Shown: positions 35,501-37,635 of the stretch, piece after piece | Numbering within the stretch: the stretch's first letter is position 1 | Layout: each line of letters starts with the position of its first letter | From: Deinococcales bacterium | GTDB lineage: Bacteria > Deinococcota > Deinococci > Deinococcales > JAAFIG01 | DNA length: 48,377 nt | NCBI GenBank assembly: GCA_025359505.1 | Contig: JANYHH010000080.1 | Coordinates: 1-48,377 of the forward strand | Direction of reading: 5' to 3' | Position numbers and translations under genes: made by a program | The notes under the pieces: generated by a model | Databases searched by the model: none | What the model was told of the DNA's origin: nothing | What the model saw: the letters and a program-made list of their open reading frames with translations, nothing else

Positions 35501-37467
35501 ACGAGCATGGCGTCACGGTTGGCGAGTCGCTCAATTGCCTTGACCCGGCCCGCGTACAATGCGCCCTCGAGTGGTAGGAGGACTTGACCGATCTCGAGCG
35601 AGACATCGCGCAAAATCACCTTGAAACTACCGTCGCTTGAGCTGTTCAGCAGCGTCTCGAGCGGCACACCTTGCACACTCGGGCGTCCATTCTCCCAACT
35701 GATCTCCGGCAGGTCGTCCTTAGAGCGCAAGGCTCGAACGTTCAAGTCAACCGGTGGCCACAGCAGATCGCGGTCACGATACTGGCGACTGTCCCCACGC
35801 AATTTCGCGCCGAAAATCATCGCCGGTGGGGTCGTCACATTGGGGTCACTCTTCAAACGTGCCACGAGGTAAGCCTGTCCGACTTCGGTCTGATTCGTCA
35901 CGATGGCGCTGCTGAATTTCGGTTGCAGCTTCGCGAATTGCGGATCACTGACCACCCACTCGAGGTCGCCGACATCTAAATCGAGCGCCTCGCCATCGGA
36001 CGCCCAAGCGTCGACTTGGAACTCCGTGCGCTGACCGACTGAGGAAAGCAGCGCGTGCTGCGGACTGAGCTGCAAACGAATCGCTTCACCCGGTTGCGGC
36101 GTGCGGCGGTAGATAAATGCGGAAGTGACGCGCTCGACCAGTTTTTGCGGTTGCAATTTCAGGGCTGCACCTTTGCTGGCGACGCGACGAACCGCGCTGC
36201 CACCGGGCAAGTCAGCGCTCAACTCCAGTGACCAGGCGCGGTCGCGCTCGAGGTGCGTGGTGACCAGCCAGACTCGCGGTGAAGCGGTTTTCGCGAGTAG
36301 TACCGTGCGCGGCTCCAAGACCGCTGGGGCGCTCCGGCCGCCGTTGATGATCGCTTCTGGTGTAAACCGGGCGTACACGGCACTAGCGTTCAGTGGGACG
36401 TTGCCGACCTCCAATGTGACCAGCGAACGCAGCGCGGTTTGATCCGTGCCGCTTCCGTTCACCTGCACGACCTGAGCGGTTTGCGCGGCCGTACCCGAGC
36501 GCGAAACCGCCGTGACCGTAATGGTCTGAGCACCGACGCTGCCGTAGACGTGCTCGAGGTTCAGCAAACCACCGGAGCCGCCGATTGCAACGGTTTGGAA
36601 CGTCCCGTCTCCCCAATCGATTTCGACCTGCTCGAGCAGCGAGACGCCCTGAGCTTCGGCTTGCAGCGACAGTCGGTACGGCGCGTTGCGCTCGGATTCC
36701 GTCGCGCCCTCGAGTACGGTGACGTTGGGTGTGCCGTTGTCTTGGTGCAGCGTCTGCCAGCCGCCGAGCGTCACTTTTTCTTCGCGGTTGTTGACGGTCA
36801 CGCGCTGACGCCCCTGGAAACGCAGGTTGCCAGCCGCATCGCGGGCTTCCAACAGTAGCGTCTGATTGCGACCCGTGGGCACACTCGAGAGCACACCGGT
36901 CATGCCAGCCTCGACCAGTTTCATCGGTGCGGTAAAAACGCCGACTCGGGCGACATACGACAGGTTTTCCTCTGGTGCAGCGGAGATGGTCACGCGCACA
37001 GCACCGAGCGCCCGCTGCATGGAAACGGCTTGTAGGTTGACGACGGCTTCGGCTGTCGCGCCCTTGGCAATCGTGTTGGCCCGCGCACCCGCTTTAACCT
37101 CGAGACTCTGCACACCTTCGTACAGCGCGACGCCGTTTTCGGCATCAAAACCCTCGATGAACAGGGTGTAGCGACCGGGGTAGAGATCGCGCAGTTCCAC
37201 GGAAGGCGCGGCTCGAGGCGCAGTGGCGCTGGCGGGGGGAATGGCGAAGCGCACCGCGATGGGCTTTTGCAAGTTGCCCTTGGCAACGATGTTCTCGGCT
37301 GGACGCAGCTCGCCTTGCAAGAACGTGACTTGGCTGGCGAGGTCGGGAAAATTGAGGGTCGCCGTGGTCGGCTCTGGAGCCGCAGCCGGGCGGGTTTCGG
37401 GTTGCGAACACGCCAACAGCAAGCCCATGCACACGGCAGACAACATGAGAAAACGCCAAATTTTCAT
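11566..37467 (-). CDS. Giant surface lipoprotein (8,633 aa): PKD, VWD, carboxypeptidase-regulatory-like repeats and eight PQQ-type propellers
   Basis: A single uninterrupted 25.9-kb gene. ATG 37467 is preferred over ATG 37491: it yields a lipoprotein signal (MKIWRFLMLSAVCMGLLLAC, lipobox L17-L-A-C20) and has a GGGGGGAT SD-like run upstream. In order: a PKD domain at about 280-320 (DWGDG); a long beta-rich region; a VWD domain at about 1479-1640; roughly ten Ig/carboxypeptidase-regulatory-like repeats at about 1740-2730; eight propellers of about 330-400 residues from 2730 to 7090, separated by linker domains; then 16 further carboxypeptidase-regulatory-like repeats to the end. There is no catalytic motif and no C-terminal anchor, so it is probably a long fibre or adhesin tethered by its N-terminal lipid. 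It is the first gene of the operon, and the coupled barrel gene suggests a partner for display. Its 3' end is A+T-richer and poor in CTCGAG. Confidence 0.88.
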   Translation of the reverse strand: MKIWRFLMLSAVCMGLLLACSQPETRPAAAPEPTTATLNFPDLASQVTFLQGELRPAENIVAKGNLQKPIAVRFAIPPASATAPRAAPSVELRDLYPGRYTLFIEGFDAENGVALYEGVQSLEVKAGARANTIAKGATAEAVVNLQAVSMQRALGAVRVTISAAPEENLSYVARVGVFTAPMKLVEAGMTGVLSSVPTGRNQTLLLEARDAAGNLRFQGRQRVTVNNREEKVTLGGWQTLHQDNGTPNVTVLEGATESERNAPYRLSLQAEAQGVSLLEQVEIDWGDGTFQTVAIGGSGGLLNLEHVYGSVGAQTITVTAVSRSGTAAQTAQVVQVNGSGTDQTALRSLVTLEVGNVPLNASAVYARFTPEAIINGGRSAPAVLEPRTVLLAKTASPRVWLVTTHLERDRAWSLELSADLPGGSAVRRVASKGAALKLQPQKLVERVTSAFIYRRTPQPGEAIRLQLSPQHALLSSVGQRTEFQVDAWASDGEALDLDVGDLEWVVSDPQFAKLQPKFSSAIVTNQTEVGQAYLVARLKSDPNVTTPPAMIFGAKLRGDSRQYRDRDLLWPPVDLNVRALRSKDDLPEISWENGRPSVQGVPLETLLNSSSDGSFKVILRDVSLEIGQVLLPLEGALYAGRVKAIERLANRDAMLVTLAGDLTMKDVFARARYSFDPAKLEMQGLLPSSPAPTNTSVSCTDDDVARLASGERTPSGESNLARSLRSLWGDTRIDPRVSASSTVEVNEAAPMLLDWRVGLRDARFYTDVRGLSLGRQHSGIASCGVGLSDAPATSPNVPGFLSFVPQAQFQAERATLGMRVQSSREDAVRLTTKLDLSRVDASWRWRWDGSQLTQSASTNRFNWELPNIDLESDEGSDETLRLSARRSDARLSLRVGGALRVDSQPWQRGLTRDRARLCAALGVATVGASCVGAPATAEIAPALRLELGPDAQATNVGLANALMSSSDSQRVVRPLTARAEVGSGLEASLRGLVDDPKALTSAWNRAALRTTDLLPAIALNRPYTLERSATRLRLGYADGKPDGAATDVELEATAASPLNALAPGDTVELTAFVAKNPSRTESLNGDAGAASGFRDALVKGYDYDLTKAELWVLPALLGNNSTPGVAERLASAVAVSDAATPGRYRLVLKATISRDVCQRLSEHQGVGRLALVAHNRLFSQQSVPAMLGHVNFSCAPVIAVGDKPSANDSALQMRALSVAGQPGGEIKPGFCVGNTARALGQRFTASGTAQQLALRLVDGKRKSLFQASARSASSARAALETSAQLDLAPGTYQVQTLTDPGFATAQVSAEAVDVFSGDAAQLDVTLPSADIDLSPTKPISSAVASGLTLELNQSRSSLSGSRRTFAQRFTVRGAGAARLEYRAPLFAQLDTISSPDADCQIAAGGVGVCRVAPGAATRAVAVEVRSSLNNDALTRFAPNGEAGARSYPVTVLDDPLMCSGEGAPDPLGEGLPGRTAAVLGDPHAVSFDRVAFDTHALGEFTYLQPRNDQTGVTVQARHQTAQGRPRDDGSTVVSAIAINLEGHRFEYRARVQPAALLDGEPVDLEAGAYRQLSDTAAISAQDGFVTVFFADGALRLRPSSGAISLWLTLEESAKDRYAGLLGRPNGDPSDDLRLPDGTAPLRGFGEPALSEGWRMRKATTSYFTYAKGESPETYAFANSVYRRRPTAEQLLPFRERASALLSNTCNIPTGVTPRAQQVDAIAFDLYYGLKLEQVMVLTCNYLVTGYVSNQNKPGQPVVGARVSITSNELGTCKTHTDTTGRYRCVMTPKPNAALPKVRIDVDGKLALANFTEKATPGSTATLTQDIDATPTTLIISGQALDPSGQPVREANIAVRTDTASRSIATDADGRYELNMTFSRTQAERDIFLEISADAPRLQVTRRVGVRLLANAIKRITQDLRLTRSVTFSGKLLNALIGNAPLDGTVVVRRKGANELCRVSTKGLRLKAGLDSSGPKLEDLAGISLSQLLNLARQPSPGGTGLPGSFKCSAEIDTNSAFDVTLEAVGPWGTQVFPASVAAAPTDASVADELSTDIMVKPTTLRFTGRTTTKDGSSVAATVRAGLSNAEIIEPGLFSQPEPGRYELLVSVGEGARGEVTLSASAPNLVAETTRALPALSVNATNTVGTDLTLEYRRFVSFKGKVKSEIGSPPDTLVRIVREGGGELCRAQMTQQLDYACTATLTEPGAFRVSYLTSGDWGTLQPFGEDVSADAGGITRDIDLKLTMVRVRGRIINRSAGVVEGALLELLAGQGLLIPRSASLSVTGDRLEFTGLLREGIRSGRLELSASVKEPAPAPGKPEGLAVGSAGVAFSDLEPGRIHDFDLDISLDSGRMIRFIGRVSNSLMPNLPLRAEVVVTADDGGEVCRTGSDAQGRYACSVLARGLSGFSVTHKLQGDWGTREYTEALTVPAGPIVTVERDLSAAPTTVLVTGRVIDSAERPLKDGLVSLYGDTGGLSSATSLETTPDANGVYALPLVFKAGQSFARATLGLRSQAGNASAPVDVQGTTGVLNTVRIDLAVGRAVVIEGVLKNRFVPGQTLPGEIQARTGDAQPLCRATASANGRFRCEGFVSTEAAVPVILEARGRWGEASLTGSVPAGSLVSATRYNRDLVVDATTLHFTGRLLDPAGQPPYQGKVRVSGPEIGETEVVTDSLGVYHAYLVAPANRARVTATWQARDDANNVGNRMASQALAVDVVPNALKDVPRDFTLENREPGTARWASLRGIGFVAPPALGPDGTLYLSGRDGKLYALNPDGTPRWTDAIRVNQKDLFAGTNAYAAPLATAEDGTVYATTDRTLKSYTADGTPRWTLTTADAVNPVGPQRIYRKDPPPASAVAMGADGTVYTGGDKLYAVAPNGAIRWSLKLDDWGTHANAITVAPDGTIYVSVADTLCPFSQLEICKADPDSLITVQYLAAVNSDGSRRWKRNGLALSAVVTDSQSNLSGWGYNLEFGSSNQLMSIAGDSSVRWTQNVAAGALVRGMAVDDDDELVLPWTNPTTNAAGPAGEGIARLRRDGSLRWFAPLEARVTAVALGEDGAIYASATNGRAYAVGADRSVAWAFETPAALSSLTLADDGTVYGAGSALTAINSRAVRAKRTIWSLPAQGTRNASALAPDATPRRLVRFAGRIVNRNAPLETLADAPISLRRLDGRLLCETVSDADGRYLCGALTADLAPFTARADISTPYGNFALEASVQGGSAGETTIVDPDLRLPITTLRVAGTVLDSSGKVVPEALITLKTIGDSTLAAPITLSTSSAGEFERLLFLPTPVNAVTYEVVAAKGSVSLPQRATVNLSVGGFNQKTFNFTLDPSALGSLAWSYATGGNIVSALALGADATVYAGSLDGKLHAVQSGAARWTYEAGQPLELAPVVMKDGGVLIAVGRSLRLVGSDGRLRWRVDTDADAVLAPVVDADTIYLATRTKLEAYSLTGGPRWSRALPDPDKRSLALGRDSSVYLAASTRTFAFHRDGVPYWSVPLALRGLAVGGDGTIYAAASSGAVALAPHGGVLWRGAIGDIGQPIILGSGNILFGRSVTKPLEPMVLYSPQGSVVAQLPNGDAPVASSDEMLYFSNAVHLRATTLDGQERWQANAPGAFAGAPLVTADKTVVVATRDGRILAIRASSDGVAVTPWFRVGRDQGNSSRADPAPVVASRRIKVSGLARNEFIPTRTIANLELTVETATGTPLCRALSDADGAFSCAFNSVAVAAAPLVVRSLTASTSLALPASDLGSSLELNAIHEVPETTLELTGQVLNRVDKPMDGALVRLTDPLRGESYTDGEGRYRFRIPVERPGAYSLSIFANKGVSRLDQTVPVTIAANRLTSLSTDFKFGSAQLGQVAWIVAGGGTGVTVGASNLLYTSGAILDADGAERGRINSTARVAIGGAGRVVTASGGVVSVSTADGAPLWSTSASGANNLTATALGQSGEVYAVGGRSLYAFDGAGRLLWQWQADLELRSAPVVGADGTIYVGTPNRAPTLDAPTPSGGAYYAINPDGREKWYTPLNAAFHPAAIGANGTIYVPSGDGEVVALEPNEGAIVWRSRIGDTASGAPTLTPDGSILSPARRGSSSSLVALRSDGSLRWAAPMPGAISPATVAADGRIYLVSSNLCIPERLVPTYFPATQYDYPCDAAALIALDLEGREVWRYAAAPPLNLNGGNVRLGAPPTVLDDGLVLAILPKNSDDLRSSFPAIYAINTTSPGLAASAWPVVGREPGHTSRSTGLPGVRRFIAVNGIALNRFGPGEAVSGVGVEVRTASNEFICRTRTDATGYYICGAQTTTLSALPLRVTTGEPYSSFSVDATMPLGLATLSYERRVDLRLPVTTLKLSGTVKNSSGEAVVGGSVSLGGPDLTAQTLVTDADGRFERFFTMPKGVSAATVELRYRDTGGAAFARERIALTPQALTERVLDLNASASTPGLVKYSQSASLSSLTPLALGGTNLYGLRGSQLVSFDLEGRERWAVAVGDNPLAPVITGDSTVVIGSATDTRAFNPDGSSRWTAPTKLTLGLAVAGDDRLYGVSADRSTLVALEADGTTRWTKALSSLASGAPVVTASGSVAVGTEDRLELWGASGAFERALSAPGARWLALNSSGDLLSDSTDGRLHAFAPDGSSRWQYTLADANAPILIGENDAVYVGTADPTSSARRLTALSANGTLRWTATTGGTALPTAIGADGTVYLTSSDRQLSALKPDGTVAWRLSFPSAPSAALMTPSGDLIFATADGKLNAVATGSNGAAGSAWAQLNRDPSNARRAGTLSTIAANRIVRVRGAVLNLHRPSQPLLGATVTTRRSDGSVLCRATSDAQGVYACGGPVSGLTTGELKLTVSSLQGDLERTLAFAAGAVGSSVETAQDLLVPTTTVVFAGVVRAPDGSAVASGAVTLQGGVEGVSPITATGRYELAAMLPKTSTGTLSVYLNAQSGALSSRRLVTLTAAPGQLSEQLGDLALERRSLGEERWSFATGGAIRAAPAIADDGTLYIASEDGKLYAVATDRTERWSYTTLGPLLTSPVLHPDGFVIVASSDRKLYAVNRDGSLRWSHASASAAAVAPTVAADGGIYLHRSDGQLEALSITGESRWTRAIGAPASAAPVVGADGTLYAGNNAGTVIALNPDGSLRWLAQSSSAVLDLALSASGELYALETNGSLRRFARDGQLLERSAGGGSSAVGNINIDGSGRATATLGSAGLLGDLAAYRADAGGLTELGPQGAPNWTYRAPNLEPRSLALGRDGAVYVASGPQLKAINAAARDLAAGAWLKRARDLSNSGRVPPDSSASGLRFLRFGGVVGNANDAGTALAGQEVSVFESDNTLLCRSETDISGRYDCTARTAKTGSLALRLRVNSVYGQSTVSATAPAGASGTDASLERNLSLNVTTLALSGQVKLDAATPAANATVRVADLAPITTDGTGRYITTLIYPLSQSSAALELRATRGEEAVSDTLNVTLRPSERLELTRNLIFRSPGALRWTQDLGAAPLGLSADTAGLLVSRGDRVLRVSADGVTQWVHTVAGATLNPVAVSAAQLLVTANQTGASTLRALEPATGALRWSFAPSPDADALSAPALFDTDALVTTADGRLLRVSAAGTLIWSAVLPSGAAVTPAIGADGTAFVASSGITAINPDGSRRWTLTLAGQSVSAATLPDGGLLVARVSGVGGSLLNVDANGAVRWQRSLSAAPRFDLAVGADGRSYLVTDAALLAFDPSGNPLWSAPGQPGPITLGSSGTIYVGGSTLRAVTRDGQPVWSYNSGSSGARALTLGDGGSLYAALVTPEGGALIALGTDADSPANGAWDRAGRDNRSSNAQTRSATPQRLVVVDGTLVDTTLRQPLPGHTLRVNRPDGTLFCQTLTGNTGAFRCGAPTTLAAQTLRWTATGDYGDATGTLEVAAGNGDLVLPAALELPATVLRLSGTIKRETQAVANANVSVAGDITATTTTDGAGAYSLSVRFKRGVTTARFDLLARDADAAASARLELTLSAAGVTTVTRDLEFRNPGTLLWNFDPRESGGQTRLVRADDGSLYATSQGSRLHAVAEDGRLAWSIGTVDERRSSLVATADGTLLSVVGRGADAALEANDAQGRPRWSLPLDGGFGQPALTHSGDLLVLDETGGATLATRDGVLLWRVPNVAPNPAGMPATIMADGTLLLAHGQRDAGARLTALNSDGSKRWIAAFGTGNENVRGIALNANRIFVTTTANILYALDLEGAVIWQQADLAGAPVVASDGVIAATADGVRRLTLEGATLWTTALPSAPSTTPVLGDDGLIYIGDSAGRVHGLRSDGTIAWTLSSPSNDPVTDLNLAQNQTLGAGFNSRRVAALQVTSSRLSTGPWPTVNRDSANRRLQPSDARPRRLVRVAGRVTLNTAAGAGYSVTAKLGAIALCRTVTDASGRYACTGQTATLSTVSLTVSAEGRSDNLPRRASATLELPAGTQTLERSLDLSVPFTGVRFSGIARRADGTTGTDVRVTVSGVSEGVSVSSSILTAADGQYSLTLSLADAAATLNIQLRSSLETGTNLAQREVSITAQLGQTLERTLDVTPTSLQLSGVVRQADGSSASEAEVRVSGDITGVTTTDANGRYQFAYPIISAAQTVTARLQATKDGQTLVRNVQQPITPDTLNSRTVDFNLGSPTVLRLLGTVTRTDGTLAANASVKVDVYANSTTKTVTVTTDSSGKYEASGFFTDNPTNASYTVTVTDAFHTVASSGSQALTVRETTDKTVDLSVDNTAFGRVTGGLPGVKDFIQASDRTYTVTATEVIATSSTGTELWRKPLALKSEVSLGANDSLHAIDSTNALVKLSKDGDLLWRTALEDTGCNTCAQAPAIGADGTVYVAPSSKLITVGADGLTKWSVNLTGTALTEPIVDGDGNVYVKERIGQIYGGQDRLTTFNSSGVLRWMKEEQAYFANAVPPVLTSDGRIVFTLGDSLQSYLRDGTLVWNQSRRVTALVADASGSLYTARDDYYGYLSKIAASGEVTWERTPYNYASSSSQSLVLGNDERIYILFSAGRLFSYNLSGNQVFNLSVDAHGSLGNAQNLISVSSGQRLIMRHANGLSLVRVSSSGLADSWARRGRDATRAGRNPATTPTRRWVTLSGTLKNLTLPERKLSTYYVRVTANGTNYCDVQTDTNANYTCRLETTNTAAFDLTLEARVSQNSAVLEAVTQTVPASALGTVTNVTRDFELRPTMLRLSGTIRDSAGQPVNRREGYLNVQRGNASVWNQYFTTDTQGQYTLAEFVAVGTYKATLSIADINNNYYSKTLEPLEVTASTLTEKTLDLRFDPDGVLTVGGTVRDHLGAITANSSVTIYYSGASSQSGSVNTDATGRYTFTKRVKPGTYTITIDTLDRAGNNKRTTAENVVVAADETKVQTTDVALNPVGEIIVRGTVKKANGTGAASRYVYISGLPYRYASGASTNANGNFEFKQWVEIGTFQVYATTSDPYRFAVQSATVSVTSNATATPVELNLELQDPQTAVLALSGQITDMDGFAYINKRVDIKVYDGTRQYPVAVTTDSAGAYETTIRTLEGTYSAQIQVRDPNGLENYASLSNLALNYTAATTRTLNLELRRTGQVTLTGVVRNANGTLTTPSNYYYAPYTATFTDGLFSRTFYPTSAGAGQYTLGAQRLPTGTYTLKLEVLDTNFGNYQYQSVVQQGVVVSANQTTAQTLNLDFKRFELSGVVRDANAQPVVGTNVELSNVASVSCVTCTAVTNAQGQYRLLVAVDPSATTVSYRLRTTKGGYNQTFDPVATPTPENATSVTRDLTLTTAGTRLEISGRVSNADGTGLEGANVKLLNLSVGACQTCTAITDAYGRYSIQSLLPIGASAVTYSLELTHAGEVAQFAFTKTGLDTAQTNTVMHDLNAAPLTRDIEFKGRLLTWDGTPISNKSVYLEGLSRGTCTSCATNTDAQGNYLLSIKYPRSLNSIAVRLAMTYQGYGYSFEIASAITPGESAVSIERILEMKARLEISGLVLDGADNPVESATVNVSRLITNARCLPNCNAQSNASGRYSLIIEYDRTAALNYALTVVKNSYSSQRYSFDLNSTASFTERTSDLKLNVIGTDLTVSGLVRNPVGTVLAGVQLKLVGLPDAICVVCAATSDATGAYTLSVRLPIGISSAAYQIEATFEGVTASSGFRDAGLNVYSANAITHDLTFSVGTVNIFVRGKARDSSGAALAGVTMTLETPSGGTCEVCTVQTDAAGNYTLQASVPRGLTNADLRFNASYLGSQRSFESNQTIASDQLTVNVTKDFIAATQLEITGIVTDRNNDILSNTRVYITDTSALTCRTCDITTDASGRYRLEVLLPFNASSANLNLAVNGSEGTQNVGVTGALNNTARNSLERNLRYEPRRLITLRGQVTDRDGMPVPNVSIEPRPNVNYSGNSSGQTDEMGNYEISFDIDANETSLTGEAHVILPNANPEFPYAFPISTTQANEFTLDINLDITQSSFRTITVSGFVRDRLGQTLAGVYVYQEGYGSTVTDVNGSYSLEVRALPNNNQLEYTLISTYDYYQEFTFREPIGGTAPAQITHDLTLNAARVVVTIQGIVNDSLGVPIAGATVKFFYQYGSIIGDPSTITDAEGRYTLRIYGYDTGGIGVYLIANLGNRESSPQYGDLNLTINGPTIITRDLVIP
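12597..14352 (-). repeat. Seven consecutive repeats with a CxxC (once CxxxC) motif in the giant protein's tail
   Basis: Seven adjacent carboxypeptidase-regulatory-like repeats each carry a close Cys pair directly before the conserved T(D/N)AxGxY turn: CVTC, CQTC, CTSC, CLPNC, CVVC, CEVC and CRTC. The repeats before and after this block lack it. In an exported protein these would be vicinal disulfides or metal-binding pairs. Limits are those of the outermost Cys pairs and are approximate. Confidence 0.8.
16195..29280 (-). repeat. Eight PQQ-type beta-propeller modules with conserved linker domains
   Basis: Eight propellers lie at about 28090-29280, 26465-27480, 24730-25930, 23130-24170, 21600-22580, 20010-21055, 18390-19470 and 16195-17270. 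Most blades repeat the pattern A(x)GxDGTxYxxxxDGxLxAxxxDGxxRW. Most propellers open with a strand like PGxLRW and close with Wxxx(G/N)RDxxNxxR, the closing strand typical of PQQ-like propellers. Propellers 1-8 are separated by a Cys-paired domain plus a carboxypeptidase-regulatory-like domain, with extra copies before propeller 8. Residues that would bind PQQ are not evident, so the propellers are probably structural or ligand-binding. DNA identity between copies looks low, which suggests old duplications. Boundaries are approximate. Confidence 0.85.
32520..33030 (-). other. VWD (von Willebrand factor type D) domain within the giant lipoprotein
   Basis: Residues of about 1479-1640 begin GDPHAVSFDRVAFDTHALGE and end GLLGRPNGDPSDDL. 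These match the two VWD landmarks, GDPHxxTFDG near the start and GLxGxxNGDxxDD near the end. Eukaryotic VWD domains lie in adhesive or polymerising proteins, and bacterial examples are mostly large surface proteins. The second landmark is Asp-rich and would suit calcium binding. Confidence 0.75.
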
Positions 37468-37503
37468 GAAAAAACCATCCCCCCGACTCATAAACCGTCC
37501 GCA

Positions 37504-37509
37504 AGTATA
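37504..37509 (-). promoter_or_regulatory. Putative -10 box (TATACT) for the giant lipoprotein operon
   Basis: On the minus strand TATACT lies 12 nt before ATG 37491 and 36 nt before the preferred ATG 37467. A TTGACC at 37532-37537 is too far away (22-nt spacer) to be a normal -35, so recognition may rest on the -10 alone. Transcription would start near 37497, giving a leader of about 30 nt that includes the G-rich SD. Confidence 0.4.
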
Positions 37510-37623
37510 GACGTGAGTGTTTCATGGCAGTGGTCAAATCCGTAACTGGCGGTGTGACATGCCAGCGGGTGGCTGATAGCCTCAATTTCTGCAAATGACC
37601 AATCCAGTGACTCGCCCGAGTGA

Positions 37624-37629
37624 TACCGT
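37624..37629 (+). promoter_or_regulatory. Putative leaderless -10 box (TACCGT) for the protease lipoprotein
   Basis: TACCGT fits the TANNNT box and lies exactly 6 nt before ATG 37636, the spacing seen in leaderless Deinococcus genes. No SD is visible before the ATG. No convincing -35 was found. Confidence 0.45.
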
Positions 37630-37635
37630 GACCCC

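Noticed and set aside
37468..37491. Upstream ATG 37491 as start of the giant lipoprotein
   Set aside because: It would add MSRGDGFF before the signal peptide. ATG 37467 has a G-rich SD and a standard lipoprotein N-terminus. A near-leaderless start at 37491 remains possible.
37532..37537. TTGACC as the -35 of the giant operon
   Set aside because: The spacer to TATACT is 22 nt, too long for a normal sigma-70 promoter.
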